The notes: generated by a model from the letters alone, not told the origin. A DNA stretch of 18,878 nucleotides from JBECKQ01 sp040235375 (GCA_040235375.1 JBECKQ010000465.1:1-18878); one strand, 5' to 3'; numbered from the stretch's first letter, positions 7,267 to 13,063 are shown. Numbers and translations are program-made.

Positions 7267-8393
7267 GCGCCGTCGATCGCCGTACGTTTCTGACAACGGT
7301 CGGCCGATGCGGCCTCGGCGTCTGCGCGTTCGGCCGCGCCTTCGCCTTGGCGGGGCCGCATGAGGGCGAAGATGCGCAGTTCACCCACCGCGTCGACTTT
7401 CAAGAGCAGATCGGCGACGGGAGGATTATGTGCGGCGTCTGCCCGCGTCACTGCGTCCTGGGCGACGGCGAGACCGGCCTGTGCCGATCCCGAACCAACG
7501 TCGGCGGCGTGCACTATGCCCGCGGCTACGGCCGCCCATGCATCATCCGCGACGATCCCATCGAGAAGATCCCCCTGTCGCACTTCATGCCCGGCGCCGA
7601 GACCATGACCATCGCCACCGGCGGGTGCAACCTCCGCTGCCTGTACTGCCAGAACTGGGAGCAGTCGCAGCATCGCCCCAACGAGCTGGAGCACTACGAC
7701 CTTTCCCCCGCAGACGCCGTGGCCGCCGCGCAGAGGAAAGGCCTGAAGATCATCGCCTTCAACTACACGGAGCCGATCGCCTTCCTTGAATACGCGATCG
7801 ACATCGCCGCCGCCGCCAAGAAGGCCGGCCTTCGCGTCGTCGCCGCCACCGGCGGTTACGTGGAGCCGGAACCGCTTCTCGCGCTCGCCCGCTACCTGGA
7901 CGCGATCACCGTCGGCCTCAAGGGCTTCACCGAGGACTTCTACGGCACTGTCTGCGAGGCCACGCTCGACCCCGTCCTGCGGACCATCGACACCATCCGT
8001 CACAAGACCGACTGCTGGCTGGAGCTCGTCAACCTCATCGTGCCCACGTACAACGACGACCTGAAAACAATTCGCCTCATGGCCGGCTGGATCCGCCGCA
8101 CCGTCGGCGTCGAAATGCCGCTGCACTTTTCGCGCTTTGTCCCGATGTACCGCCTGACGAATCTGCCGCGAACATCGGTCACGACGCTCGAAGCCGCACG
8201 CCAGACCGCCCTTTCGGTCGGACTCAAGTACGCGTACACCGCCAACATCGCCCTCCACGACGGGACCAATACCTACTGTCCGAAATGTCACGCCAGCCTC
8301 ATCCAGCGACTTGGCTTCAAGATACTCAGCAACCGCATCACGAACGGCCAGTGCCCGCACTGCCACACCCGCATCCCCGGTGTCTGGTCGTAA
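7263..8393 (+). CDS. amrS: Radical SAM enzyme of the AmmeMemoRadiSam type with twin-arginine signal
   Basis: A 376-aa protein. The central motif GGCNLRCLYCQNWE has the CxxxCxxC iron-sulfur ligands C122, C126 and C129. This together with the cysteine cluster CGVCPRHC (57-64) and GLCRSR before it, FNYTEPIAFLEY after it, and the C-terminal CPKC (339-342) and CPHC (364-367) pairs is the pattern of the radical SAM member of the AmmeMemoRadiSam system. That system also has Memo and AMMECR1 proteins; neither is in this window, and its reaction is not established as far as I know. The N-terminus reads DRRTFLTTVG (R6, R7) followed by a hydrophobic stretch ending in ALA at about residue 30, a good twin-arginine signal, which is odd for an oxygen-sensitive enzyme. 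Its start overlaps the preceding stop by 4 nt. Confidence 0.88.
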   Translation: MSAVDRRTFLTTVGRCGLGVCAFGRAFALAGPHEGEDAQFTHRVDFQEQIGDGRIMCGVCPRHCVLGDGETGLCRSRTNVGGVHYARGYGRPCIIRDDPIEKIPLSHFMPGAETMTIATGGCNLRCLYCQNWEQSQHRPNELEHYDLSPADAVAAAQRKGLKIIAFNYTEPIAFLEYAIDIAAAAKKAGLRVVAATGGYVEPEPLLALARYLDAITVGLKGFTEDFYGTVCEATLDPVLRTIDTIRHKTDCWLELVNLIVPTYNDDLKTIRLMAGWIRRTVGVEMPLHFSRFVPMYRLTNLPRTSVTTLEAARQTALSVGLKYAYTANIALHDGTNTYCPKCHASLIQRLGFKILSNRITNGQCPHCHTRIPGVWS

Positions 8394-8620
8394 CCAGCGC
8401 CGAGGACCGGCCAGTGTGCCACTGCCTCCGTGAGCAGTGTGATCAGCAGGGGGCCACGAGCCTACGACCACCCCTGCGGATCAGACCGTGCCGCGCGCGC
8501 AGCGTACCACCACTCGACGGTTTCAACGTGCATCGGCGCACCGTCGTTCGTCGCGCTGCTCACAGAGCACTGGCAGACGCGGAAGCAGGCGAGGAAATGC
8601 CTCGACGGATGCGTCAACAG
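8394..8620. other. Intergenic region before the pilin cassettes
   Basis: About 230 bp with no supported gene. A 6-bp hairpin CACTGC/GCAGTG (8420-8425 and 8434-8439) lies 27 bp after the radical SAM stop and may help end transcription, though no T-tract follows. A long open frame runs from here into flp1, but it crosses the flp1 promoter and leader, and its upstream part is not conserved in the other cassettes. Confidence 0.4.
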
Positions 8621-8844
8621 CGCGGCGGCAGGCCGGACCGGTCATGACACGGCGTTGAGACCGGAAGAATCCAGCCGGGCAGGAGCGAACGAGACGCGAC
8701 CGTTCGCATCCGCATCGTGTCTCGCCAGAGACGTGCGCGCCGATCCTCGGCAAGTGGCACCGCCGCTACCAGCACTCGGGCACAGCGCCGTCGGAGGAGC
8801 GATAACTCGTGGGTGCGCTTCGAAAGACAAGTTGTACCTGCCAC

Positions 8845-8873
8845 TTGCCTCCCGCAGAATTCTTTTTTATATT
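8845..8873 (+). promoter_or_regulatory. Promoter of flp1
   Basis: TTGCCT (8845-8850) and TATATT (8868-8873) are separated by 17 bp, close to the sigma-70 consensus. The same -35 hexamer and exact spacing occur upstream of flp2 and flp3, and the distance from the -10 box to the ATG is nearly constant (264 to 266 nt). Confidence 0.6.
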
Positions 8874-8879
8874 GAATCT

Positions 8880-9137
8880 ATCACAATCCCGATGAGCCGC
8901 GTGACCGCCAGGTACCGTGGCGAGAGCGGTCCGATTATCCCATCCGCGGGCCGCAAGAAGATATCCAGAAGCAAGATGCCGTGGAGGCGACCGACAGTCG
9001 GGAAAGAACTACCCGGCTCGCGCCTTGACCCTTGGAGGTTCGAGGTGGAAATCCGTGTGCACCGACCGACGGAGAGGTCCTGCACGTACTGTTTCGGCGA
9101 CCGAAGGGTCGTTGGGTCCCAGAATGGGAGAGGAAAG
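8880..9137 (+). promoter_or_regulatory. Conserved structured 5' leader of flp1
   Basis: A leader of about 258 nt, if transcription starts about 7 nt after the -10 box. Predicted hairpins: GCGGTCCG/CGGGCCGC (8926-8933 with 8947-8954, 13-nt loop); GTCGGG/CCCGGC (8997-9002 with 9012-9017); a compound stem 9055-9061 with 9081-9087 enclosing GACC/GGTC (9064-9067 with 9076-9079); and CGACC/GGTCG (9098-9102 with 9107-9111, loop GAAG). All four recur in the other two leaders. A GGAGG (9034-9038) 6 nt before GTG at 9045 opens a frame that runs without stop into flp1, so a 31-residue N-terminal extension is formally possible. The flp start itself has GGGAGAGG just upstream. No named riboswitch family was recognised. 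Confidence 0.6.
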
Positions 9138-9308
9138 ATGAAGGCGATTGCGAACCGTGCCAAGGCGTTCCTGAAGACTGAAGACGGCCCCACTGCGACC
9201 GAGTACGCGGTCATGCTGGCGCTGATCATCGTCGTGTGCATTACGGCGGTGAAGGCGATCGGCACCGGCGCGGCGGCCAAGTTCCAGACGGTGGCCGACG
9301 AGCTGTAA
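9138..9308 (+). CDS. flp: Flp/Fap-type pilin, copy 1
   Basis: A 56-aa type IVb (Tad) prepilin. The leader is basic (KAIANRAKAFLK) and ends in EDG; the prepilin peptidase would cut after G17, leaving a 39-residue pilin that starts PTATEY. Glu at +5 and Tyr at +6 are the Flp hallmark. The hydrophobic helix AVMLALIIVVCITAVKAI follows, then a short hydrophilic tail. The ATG at 9138 has GGGAGAGG 4 to 7 nt upstream. This copy differs from the others at T14 (Ser in copies 2 and 3), in the A-A-A-K region (A-S-A-K in the others) and in the tail (VADEL). It is the main subunit, or one of three, of the adhesive Tad pilus built by the genes downstream. Confidence 0.93.
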   Translation: MKAIANRAKAFLKTEDGPTATEYAVMLALIIVVCITAVKAIGTGAAAKFQTVADEL

Positions 9309-9327
9309 CGATCGACCAGCCGGAACT

Positions 9328-9372
9328 GCCGCCCGGCCAGCTTAAAGGCGGCCGGGCGGCTCATTTTCTTTC
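9328..9372 (+). terminator. Intrinsic terminator after flp1
   Basis: A perfect 11-bp GC stem, GCCGCCCGGCC (9328-9338) with GGCCGGGCGGC (9350-9360), an 11-nt loop and the T-rich tail TCATTTTCTTTC. It begins 19 bp after the flp1 stop. Recurs after flp2 and, weaker, after flp3. Confidence 0.8.
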
Positions 9373-9687
9373 AGGATTTCGTCAATGGCCGCCACGTCGA
9401 GCCGGCGATCGGCTCGTGCCGATCGAGACAACGTACCCATTGACGGGCCGCCCACTTCCAACGCACCACCGCTATTGCACGGCGCTCCTCACCACTTGCG
9501 CACGGAACCGTTCACTGACACTCAACGCTCTGCTTATCTCGCGGCCTCACAACCCCCGCGCAGATAAACCGGCACCGCCCTGGTTTTGTCCGTGCTCTTG
9601 AACGGCCAGGCTGGGCCACACGGTCAGAGACGGCCCAATAACCTGCCCCGCTCGAGAGCGGTGGCACACAGGGACGAAAGCGACGCG
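9373..9687. other. Spacer between flp1 and the convergent minus-strand gene
   Basis: 315 bp with no gene, closely matched at 11014-11330 in copy 2. It contains an 8-bp perfect hairpin CGATCGGC/GCCGATCG with loop TCGT (9406-9413 and 9418-9425), identical in copy 2 (11048-11055 and 11060-11067). A small inverted repeat around CTCGAG (9648-9662) may serve the 3' end of the minus-strand gene; it has one mismatch in copy 2. Confidence 0.45.
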
Positions 9688-10107
9688 CTACATATCGAGG
9701 AGCTTCTTCATAATGGCTGAGTCGCTGACGTGGGCCACATCTCCGTTCTCGTCGAAATGTACCGTGAAGGCCTCCGAATTGGAGAAGACGTAGGTGAAAT
9801 CGAAGCCGCCCGGCAGCGAGCCATCGGCCAGACGATTGGCGAGGTTCTCTCTATCAAACGGAAGCGAAGGGCCGGGTTCGAGTACTTCCATCTGCTGACC
9901 GGCGATGTTCTTGATCTTCTTGACGTAAATGCGGTACTCCTTGGGCGGGCTGACCGCGCCGATGACCTTATCCCACGACATGCCGGGCTTGACGGCGGCG
10001 CGGGCGTCCGCGGCCTGCTGAGCAGGGTTGAACTCGAACATGCCGGTGTAGTAGAGCAGCGCGAAGAGCGCCCCCGCAAAGAGCAACAATCCGACTAGAA
10101 CCTTCAT
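9688..10107 (-). CDS. Small membrane-anchored protein of unknown function, full-length copy
   Basis: A 139-aa protein. ATG at 10107 has AGGGGA 6 nt upstream. Residues 3-23 are a single hydrophobic helix (VLVGLLLFAGALFALLYYTGM), a signal anchor or an uncleaved signal. The exported part begins with AAVKPGMSWDKVIGAVSPPKEYR (two pieces around residues 38-60), which resembles the opening of SmpA/OmlA/BamE-like repeats (G-M-x-x-x-x-V near a Pro), and ends with YVFSNSEAFTVHFDENGDVAHVS, which resembles the closing beta strands of that fold. This is fold-level resemblance only. It lies convergent to flp1 inside the repeated cassette; whether it serves the pilus or merely sits there is unknown. Confidence 0.7.
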   Translation of the reverse strand: MKVLVGLLLFAGALFALLYYTGMFEFNPAQQAADARAAVKPGMSWDKVIGAVSPPKEYRIYVKKIKNIAGQQMEVLEPGPSLPFDRENLANRLADGSLPGGFDFTYVFSNSEAFTVHFDENGDVAHVSDSAIMKKLLDM

Positions 10108-10485
10108 GGCTTATCCCCTGATGAGTTGGATCTCGACCATCATGCGACACACCATCACCAGCGCAGCGACCTGATCGTCAAGAAAACACGGTCCAAGTTA
10201 TCGAACCTTCGAGAAATCGGCAAGGATTTTGTCATGAGTCGTAAAGCCGTTTTATTGACGGCGCGGGGGCAGGGCGGACCGGTCATGACCCGATCTTGAG
10301 ACCGGAAAAAACCCGCGAGCAGGAGCGAACAAGCCGCGGTTGTTCGCATCCGCATCGTGTCTCGCCAGAGACGTGCGCGCCGATCCTCGGCGACGTCGCA
10401 CTGCCGCTACCAGCACTCGAGCGGGGCGCGGTCGGGAGAGTGATAACGGGCGGGCGCGCTTCGAAAGAGAAGTTATGTTTGGCAT

Positions 10486-10514
10486 TTGCCTCCTCCGAAA
10501 TCGTTTTTTAAGTT
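10486..10514 (+). promoter_or_regulatory. Promoter of flp2
   Basis: TTGCCT (10486-10491), 17-bp spacer, TAAGTT (10509-10514). The -35 box is identical to that of flp1; the -10 box is a poorer match to TATAAT. Confidence 0.55.
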
Positions 10515-10520
10515 AAATTT

Positions 10521-10778
10521 ACCACGATGCCGATGAGCCGCGTGACCGCCAGGCACCGTGGAGAGAGCGGCCCGATAATCCCATCCGCGGGCCGCGAGAA
10601 GATATCCTGAAGCAAGACGCCGCGGAGGCGACCGACAGTCGGGAAAGGACTGCCCGGCTTGCGCCTTGACCCTTGGAGGTTCGAGGTGGAAATCCGTGTG
10701 CACCGACCGACGGAGAGGTCCTGCACGTACTGTTTCGGCGACCGAAGGGTCGTTGGGTCCTAGAATGGGAGAGGTAAG
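10521..10778 (+). promoter_or_regulatory. Conserved structured 5' leader of flp2
   Basis: Same length as the flp1 leader. The first hairpin is a perfect 8-bp stem here (10567-10574 with 10588-10595) where copy 1 has a T-G wobble; the second is 10638-10643 with 10653-10658. By my count the last 117 nt before the ATG differ from copy 1 at only two positions. One of these turns CAG into TAG (10761-10763), which closes the in-frame upstream reading frame that starts at GTG 10686 after 25 codons. Confidence 0.6.
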
Positions 10779-10949
10779 ATGAAGGCGATTGCAAACCGTG
10801 CCAGGGCGTTCCTGAAGAGTGAAGACGGCCCCACTGCGACCGAGTACGCGGTCATGCTGGCGCTGATCATCGTCGTGTGCATTACGGCGGTGAAGGCGAT
10901 CGGTACCGGCGCATCGGCCAAGTTCCAGACGGTGGCCAACGAGCTGTAA
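10779..10949 (+). CDS. flp: Flp/Fap-type pilin, copy 2
   Basis: A 56-aa prepilin, same design as copy 1: basic leader ending EDG, cleavage after G17, mature part starting PTATEY. Relative to copy 1 the changes are K9R and T14S in the leader, Ala to Ser in the ASAK segment, and Asp to Asn in the tail (VANEL). The segment from G17 through the hydrophobic helix to GTGA is identical in protein sequence in all three copies. Shine-Dalgarno GGGAGAGG precedes the ATG. Confidence 0.92.
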   Translation: MKAIANRARAFLKSEDGPTATEYAVMLALIIVVCITAVKAIGTGASAKFQTVANEL

Positions 10950-10968
10950 CGATCGACCAGCCGGAACT

Positions 10969-11013
10969 GCCGCCCGGTCGGCCGAGAGGCGGCCGGGCGG
11001 CTCATTTCCTTTC
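10969..11013 (+). terminator. Intrinsic terminator after flp2
   Basis: Outer stem GCCGCCCGG (10969-10977) with CCGGGCGGC (10993-11001), continued inward through T-G, C-G and G-C pairs and a one-base bulge to a C-C/G-G end closed by a GAGA tetraloop (10984-10987). The tail is TCATTTCCTTTC. The inner part differs from the flp1 terminator yet still pairs. Confidence 0.78.
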
Positions 11014-11330
11014 AGGATTTCGTCAATGGCCGCCACGTCGAGCCGGGCGATCGGCTCGTGCCGATCGAGACAACGTAGCCATTGACGGGGCCGCCCCCTT
11101 CCAATGCACCACCGCTATTGCACGGCGCTCTTCACCACTTGCGCCCGGAACCGTTCACTCACACTCAACGCTCTGCTCATCTCACCGCCTCACGACCCCC
11201 ACGCAGATAGCCCGGCACTGCCCTGGTTTTGTCCCTGCTCTCGAACGGCCGAGCTGTGCCACATGGTCAGAGATGGCCCAATAACCTGCACCGTTCGAGA
11301 GCGGTGGCGCACCGGGACGAAAGCGACGCG

Positions 11331-11529
11331 CTACATATCAAGAAGCTTCTTCATGATCGCCGAGTCGCTGACGTGGGTCAAACCTCCGCTCTCGTCGAAA
11401 TGTACCGTGAAGGCATCCGCGTTGGAAAATACGTATGTAAAGTCGAAGCCGCCTGGTGGGGAACCGTCGGCCAGACGATTGGCGAGGTTATCCCCGTCAT
11501 ACGGAAGAGAAGGGCCGGGCTCGAGCACT
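11331..11529 (-). pseudogene. 5'-truncated copy of the small membrane-anchored protein gene
   Basis: Encodes only the last 65 or so residues (from about MLEPGPSLPY to the stop at 11331) of the product of 9688-10107. The signal anchor and the first exported half are gone, so the product would not be exported. The remaining codons match the full copy with scattered changes, several synonymous, and the reading frame is still open, so the loss may be fairly recent. The break at 11529/11530 coincides with the end of cassette 2 and marks the deletion described under that repeat. No Shine-Dalgarno is visible upstream of the first in-frame codons. Confidence 0.8.
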
Positions 11530-11821
11530 TGAGATTATCGTAGTCTTGGGAGATTGGCGAGTATTTTGTTATGAGGCGCAGGGCCGGTTATCGGCGGCCA
11601 GAGCGATCGATCGCTCCGGCGATGGTTCGCCTTCCGTTCCGTATAAATAACGCCACTAGGCGATCGGCAACGCCCCGACCCGCCTGCGGCGGTTCATGCG
11701 GTGCTTCAGGCCATGCGGGATGTATCGCGGCAGCTATCGTAACTTCCTGTAATTCGCCGGCGGGGCTGCCTACTGAGCGTGTCACAGTCGCGGCCTTTCC
11801 GAGAGAAGTGGCGTTTGGGAT

Positions 11822-11850
11822 TTGCCTTACGCGAAATTGTTTCATATGCT
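11822..11850 (+). promoter_or_regulatory. Promoter of flp3
   Basis: TTGCCT (11822-11827), 17-bp spacer, TATGCT (11845-11850). The -35 box and spacing are the same as for flp1 and flp2 although flanking bases have diverged, which argues that the boxes are functional. Confidence 0.55.
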
Positions 11851-11856
11851 GAGTGT

Positions 11857-12116
11857 ACTGCGATGCTGCTGAGCGGCGAGTCTGCCGGAGGCATCGTGAT
11901 GAAGCGGCCCGACCATCCCATCCGCGGGCCGCGTAAAAAAGCCATAGACAGACGCCGTGGAGGCGATCGAAAGCCGGGAAAGGACTGCCCGGCTCGCGCC
12001 TTGACCCTTGGAGGTTCGAGGTGGAAATCCGTGTGCACCGGCCGACGGAGAGGTCCTGCACGTACTGCTGTTTCGGCGACCGAAGGGTCGTCGGGTCCCA
12101 GAATGGGAGAGGTAAG
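11857..12116 (+). promoter_or_regulatory. Conserved structured 5' leader of flp3
   Basis: The first 45 nt or so do not resemble the other leaders closely, but hairpin 1 is intact (11904-11911 with 11925-11932, 13-nt loop) and hairpin 2 is Watson-Crick throughout (11973-11978 with 11988-11993) where copies 1 and 2 have a T-G pair. In the compound stem GACC is GGCC, which keeps pairing with GGTC by wobble. A CTG insertion (three bases) lies between the compound stem and the last hairpin. From the GTG at 12021 a 32-codon frame runs in phase into flp3. Confidence 0.6.
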
Positions 12117-12287
12117 ATGAAGGCGATTGCAAACCGTGCCAAGGCGTTCCTGAAGAGTGAAGACGGCCCCACCGCGACCGAGTACGCGGTCATGCTGGCG
12201 CTGATCATCGTCGTGTGCATTACGGCGGTGAAGGCGATCGGCACCGGCGCGTCGGCCAAGTTCAGCGAAGTGGCTGCCGAGCTGTAA
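12117..12287 (+). CDS. flp: Flp/Fap-type pilin, copy 3
   Basis: A 56-aa prepilin with the same leader (KSEDG), cleavage after G17 and mature start PTATEY as the other copies. The tail is the most divergent, reading KFSEVAAEL instead of KFQTVA(D/N)EL. It is the copy nearest the assembly genes and lies 222 bp before tadV. Shine-Dalgarno GGGAGAGG precedes the ATG. Confidence 0.92.
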   Translation: MKAIANRAKAFLKSEDGPTATEYAVMLALIIVVCITAVKAIGTGASAKFSEVAAEL

Positions 12288-12309
12288 CGATCGACTAGCC
12301 GGAACTGCT

Positions 12310-12347
12310 GCCCGGCCAGCTTAAAGGCGGCCGGGCGACGCTTTCTC
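12310..12347 (+). terminator. Reduced terminator after flp3
   Basis: An 8-bp stem GCCCGGCC (12310-12317) with GGCCGGGC (12329-12336). The outer pairs found after flp1 are lost and the tail has only CTTTCT, so it is weaker. A second, stronger candidate follows at 12359. Confidence 0.5.
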
Positions 12348-12358
12348 GAACGAAGGAG

Positions 12359-12403
12359 GGGTGGGGCGCCGCCCGACACGGGCGGTTGCCCACCCTTTCA
12401 TTT
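12359..12403 (+). terminator. Strong two-part terminator between flp3 and tadV
   Basis: Outer stem GGGTGGG (12359-12365) with CCCACCC (12389-12395), inner stem CCGCCC (12369-12374) with GGGCGG (12380-12385), loop GACAC, and tail TTTCATTT. It should stop or strongly reduce read-through from the pilin genes into tadV. Confidence 0.7.
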
Positions 12404-12455
12404 GACCGCGTCGGTGCGCCGGAGGGGAAGCGGGGCATGGACATGGGGTCAAGCG

Positions 12456-12492
12456 GGCCTTGCGGCCGGTCCGGTTGCCGGCCGACAAGGCC
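12456..12492 (+). promoter_or_regulatory. Hairpin just upstream of the tadV ribosome binding site
   Basis: Outer stem GGCCTTG (12456-12462) with CAAGGCC (12486-12492) stacked on inner stem CGGCCGG (12463-12469) with CCGGCCG (12478-12484), a single bulged A at 12485 and an 8-nt loop: 14 pairs in all. The ribosome binding site GAGGA begins 5 nt further on. It may protect a processed 5' end, act as a processing site or modulate translation; no U-tract follows. Confidence 0.5.
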
Positions 12493-12509
12493 GCCTGAGG
12501 AACGAAACA

Positions 12510-13061
12510 ATGGAACCCTTCTGGCTGGTAACACTGATTGTGCTCGTACCCGGGATGCTGTACGCGTCGTGGGTTGACTATTCGCAGCGGCGCGTTCCGA
12601 ACTGGTTGAACGCGTCGTTGATCGTCGCCGGTTTCGCCGCCCAAGCGGCATTCCACGGGTTAAGCGGGATGGCCGACGGCGCCCAGGGGATGTTGATCGG
12701 GTTCGGCGTACTGATCGTGCCGTGGCTGATGCAGGGAATGGGCGCCGGGGACGTGAAACTGATGGCGGCGATCGGCGTGTGGTTAGGGCCCTGGATGACG
12801 CTGGTCTCGTTTGCCCTGGGTGTTCTCATCGGCGGCGGCGTCGCCGTGATCATGATCGTGTCGAGCGGCCGGCTCCATCAGGCGCTGGCAAACCTGAACA
12901 TCATCTGGCTGAAGATGCAGTCCACGGAGACGATGTTCGGCGATTTCGGCTCGACCAAGAGCTTCGGAGACACGTCGCAGCTACTGCCGTACGGCGTTCC
13001 GTTGACGGCAGGTTCCTTGATCGTTCTGGTCGGACATGTCACCACTTGGTGGGTGTTATAG
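12510..13061 (+). CDS. cpaA: Prepilin peptidase of the Tad pilus (TadV/CpaA, A24 family)
   Basis: A 183-aa membrane protein that cuts the Flp prepilin leaders after glycine. ATG at 12510 has GAGGA about 9 nt upstream; upstream in-frame starts would put the terminator and hairpin at 12359-12492 inside the gene and are rejected. The two catalytic aspartates are visible: D23 in ASWVDYSQRRVPN and D81 in GMGAGDVKLMA (the GxGD motif). About five or six hydrophobic helices are seen, and the N-terminal cytosolic methylase domain of classic PilD is absent, as expected for the short Tad type. tadE starts 2 bp after its stop, so the two are coupled. Confidence 0.9.
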   Translation: MEPFWLVTLIVLVPGMLYASWVDYSQRRVPNWLNASLIVAGFAAQAAFHGLSGMADGAQGMLIGFGVLIVPWLMQGMGAGDVKLMAAIGVWLGPWMTLVSFALGVLIGGGVAVIMIVSSGRLHQALANLNIIWLKMQSTETMFGDFGSTKSFGDTSQLLPYGVPLTAGSLIVLVGHVTTWWVL

Positions 13062-13063
13062 CC

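Larger units (their letters stand above)
8621..10261. repeat. Tandem pilin cassette, copy 1
   Basis: Holds, in order, an upstream block (8621-8844), promoter, leader, flp1, terminator, a 315-bp spacer and the complete minus-strand gene at 9688-10107. Nearly all of it except the start of the minus-strand gene and its upstream spacer recurs in copy 2; for example, the spacer at 9373-9687 and its match at 11014-11330 differ only by scattered substitutions and single-base indels. The left boundary is set where similarity to 10262 begins (CGCGG...GGACCGGTCATGAC) and is approximate. The distance flp1 ATG to flp2 ATG is 1641 bp. Confidence 0.85.
10262..11529. repeat. Tandem pilin cassette, copy 2
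   Basis: Same order as copy 1: upstream block, promoter, leader, flp2, terminator, spacer, then only the 3' part of the minus-strand gene. The match to copy 1 ends at 11529/11530, inside the minus-strand gene; the next bases resemble the spacer found at about 10195-10260. This fits a deletion of about 303 bp, which equals the difference between the flp1-flp2 (1641) and flp2-flp3 (1338) distances. Confidence 0.85.
11530..12340. repeat. Tandem pilin cassette, copy 3 (diverged and shortened)
   Basis: Starts with about 60 bp resembling the spacer 10195-10260, followed by a stretch (about 11590-11800) that I could not align with copies 1 and 2. Similarity resumes around the promoter, is patchy to about 11900 and becomes near-identity from about 11990 through flp3 and its terminator stem. 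Nothing of the 315-bp spacer or minus-strand gene follows flp3. Confidence 0.75.

Noticed and set aside
8430..9137. Reading the flp1 gene as the end of a 292-aa protein
   Set aside because: The upstream part crosses the promoter and is not kept in the other cassettes; only the last 31 codons are comparable, and these are treated as a finding. The Flp start at 9138 has a good ribosome binding site.
8614..10485. Similar minus-strand open frames in the upstream blocks of cassettes 1 and 2 (8614-8844 and 10252-10485)
   Set aside because: Their protein sequences agree only in the first part (around VLVAAV) and then change frame because of indels, so the blocks are not evolving as coding sequence.
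10481..10493. Possible sigma-54 box (TTTGGCATTTGCC) before flp2
   Set aside because: The GG to GC distance is wrong for a -24/-12 promoter and the pattern is not kept in copies 1 and 3, whereas the sigma-70-like hexamers are.
8621..12340. CRISPR array or integrative element as explanation for the repeats
   Set aside because: The repeats are more than 1 kb long and contain genes; there are no short regularly spaced repeats, no integrase or transposase, and no terminal inverted repeats that I could see.
11588..12379. Minus-strand open frame of 263 codons over cassette 3
   Set aside because: Antisense shadow of flp3 and its leader; equivalent frames over cassettes 1 and 2 are shorter and differ.
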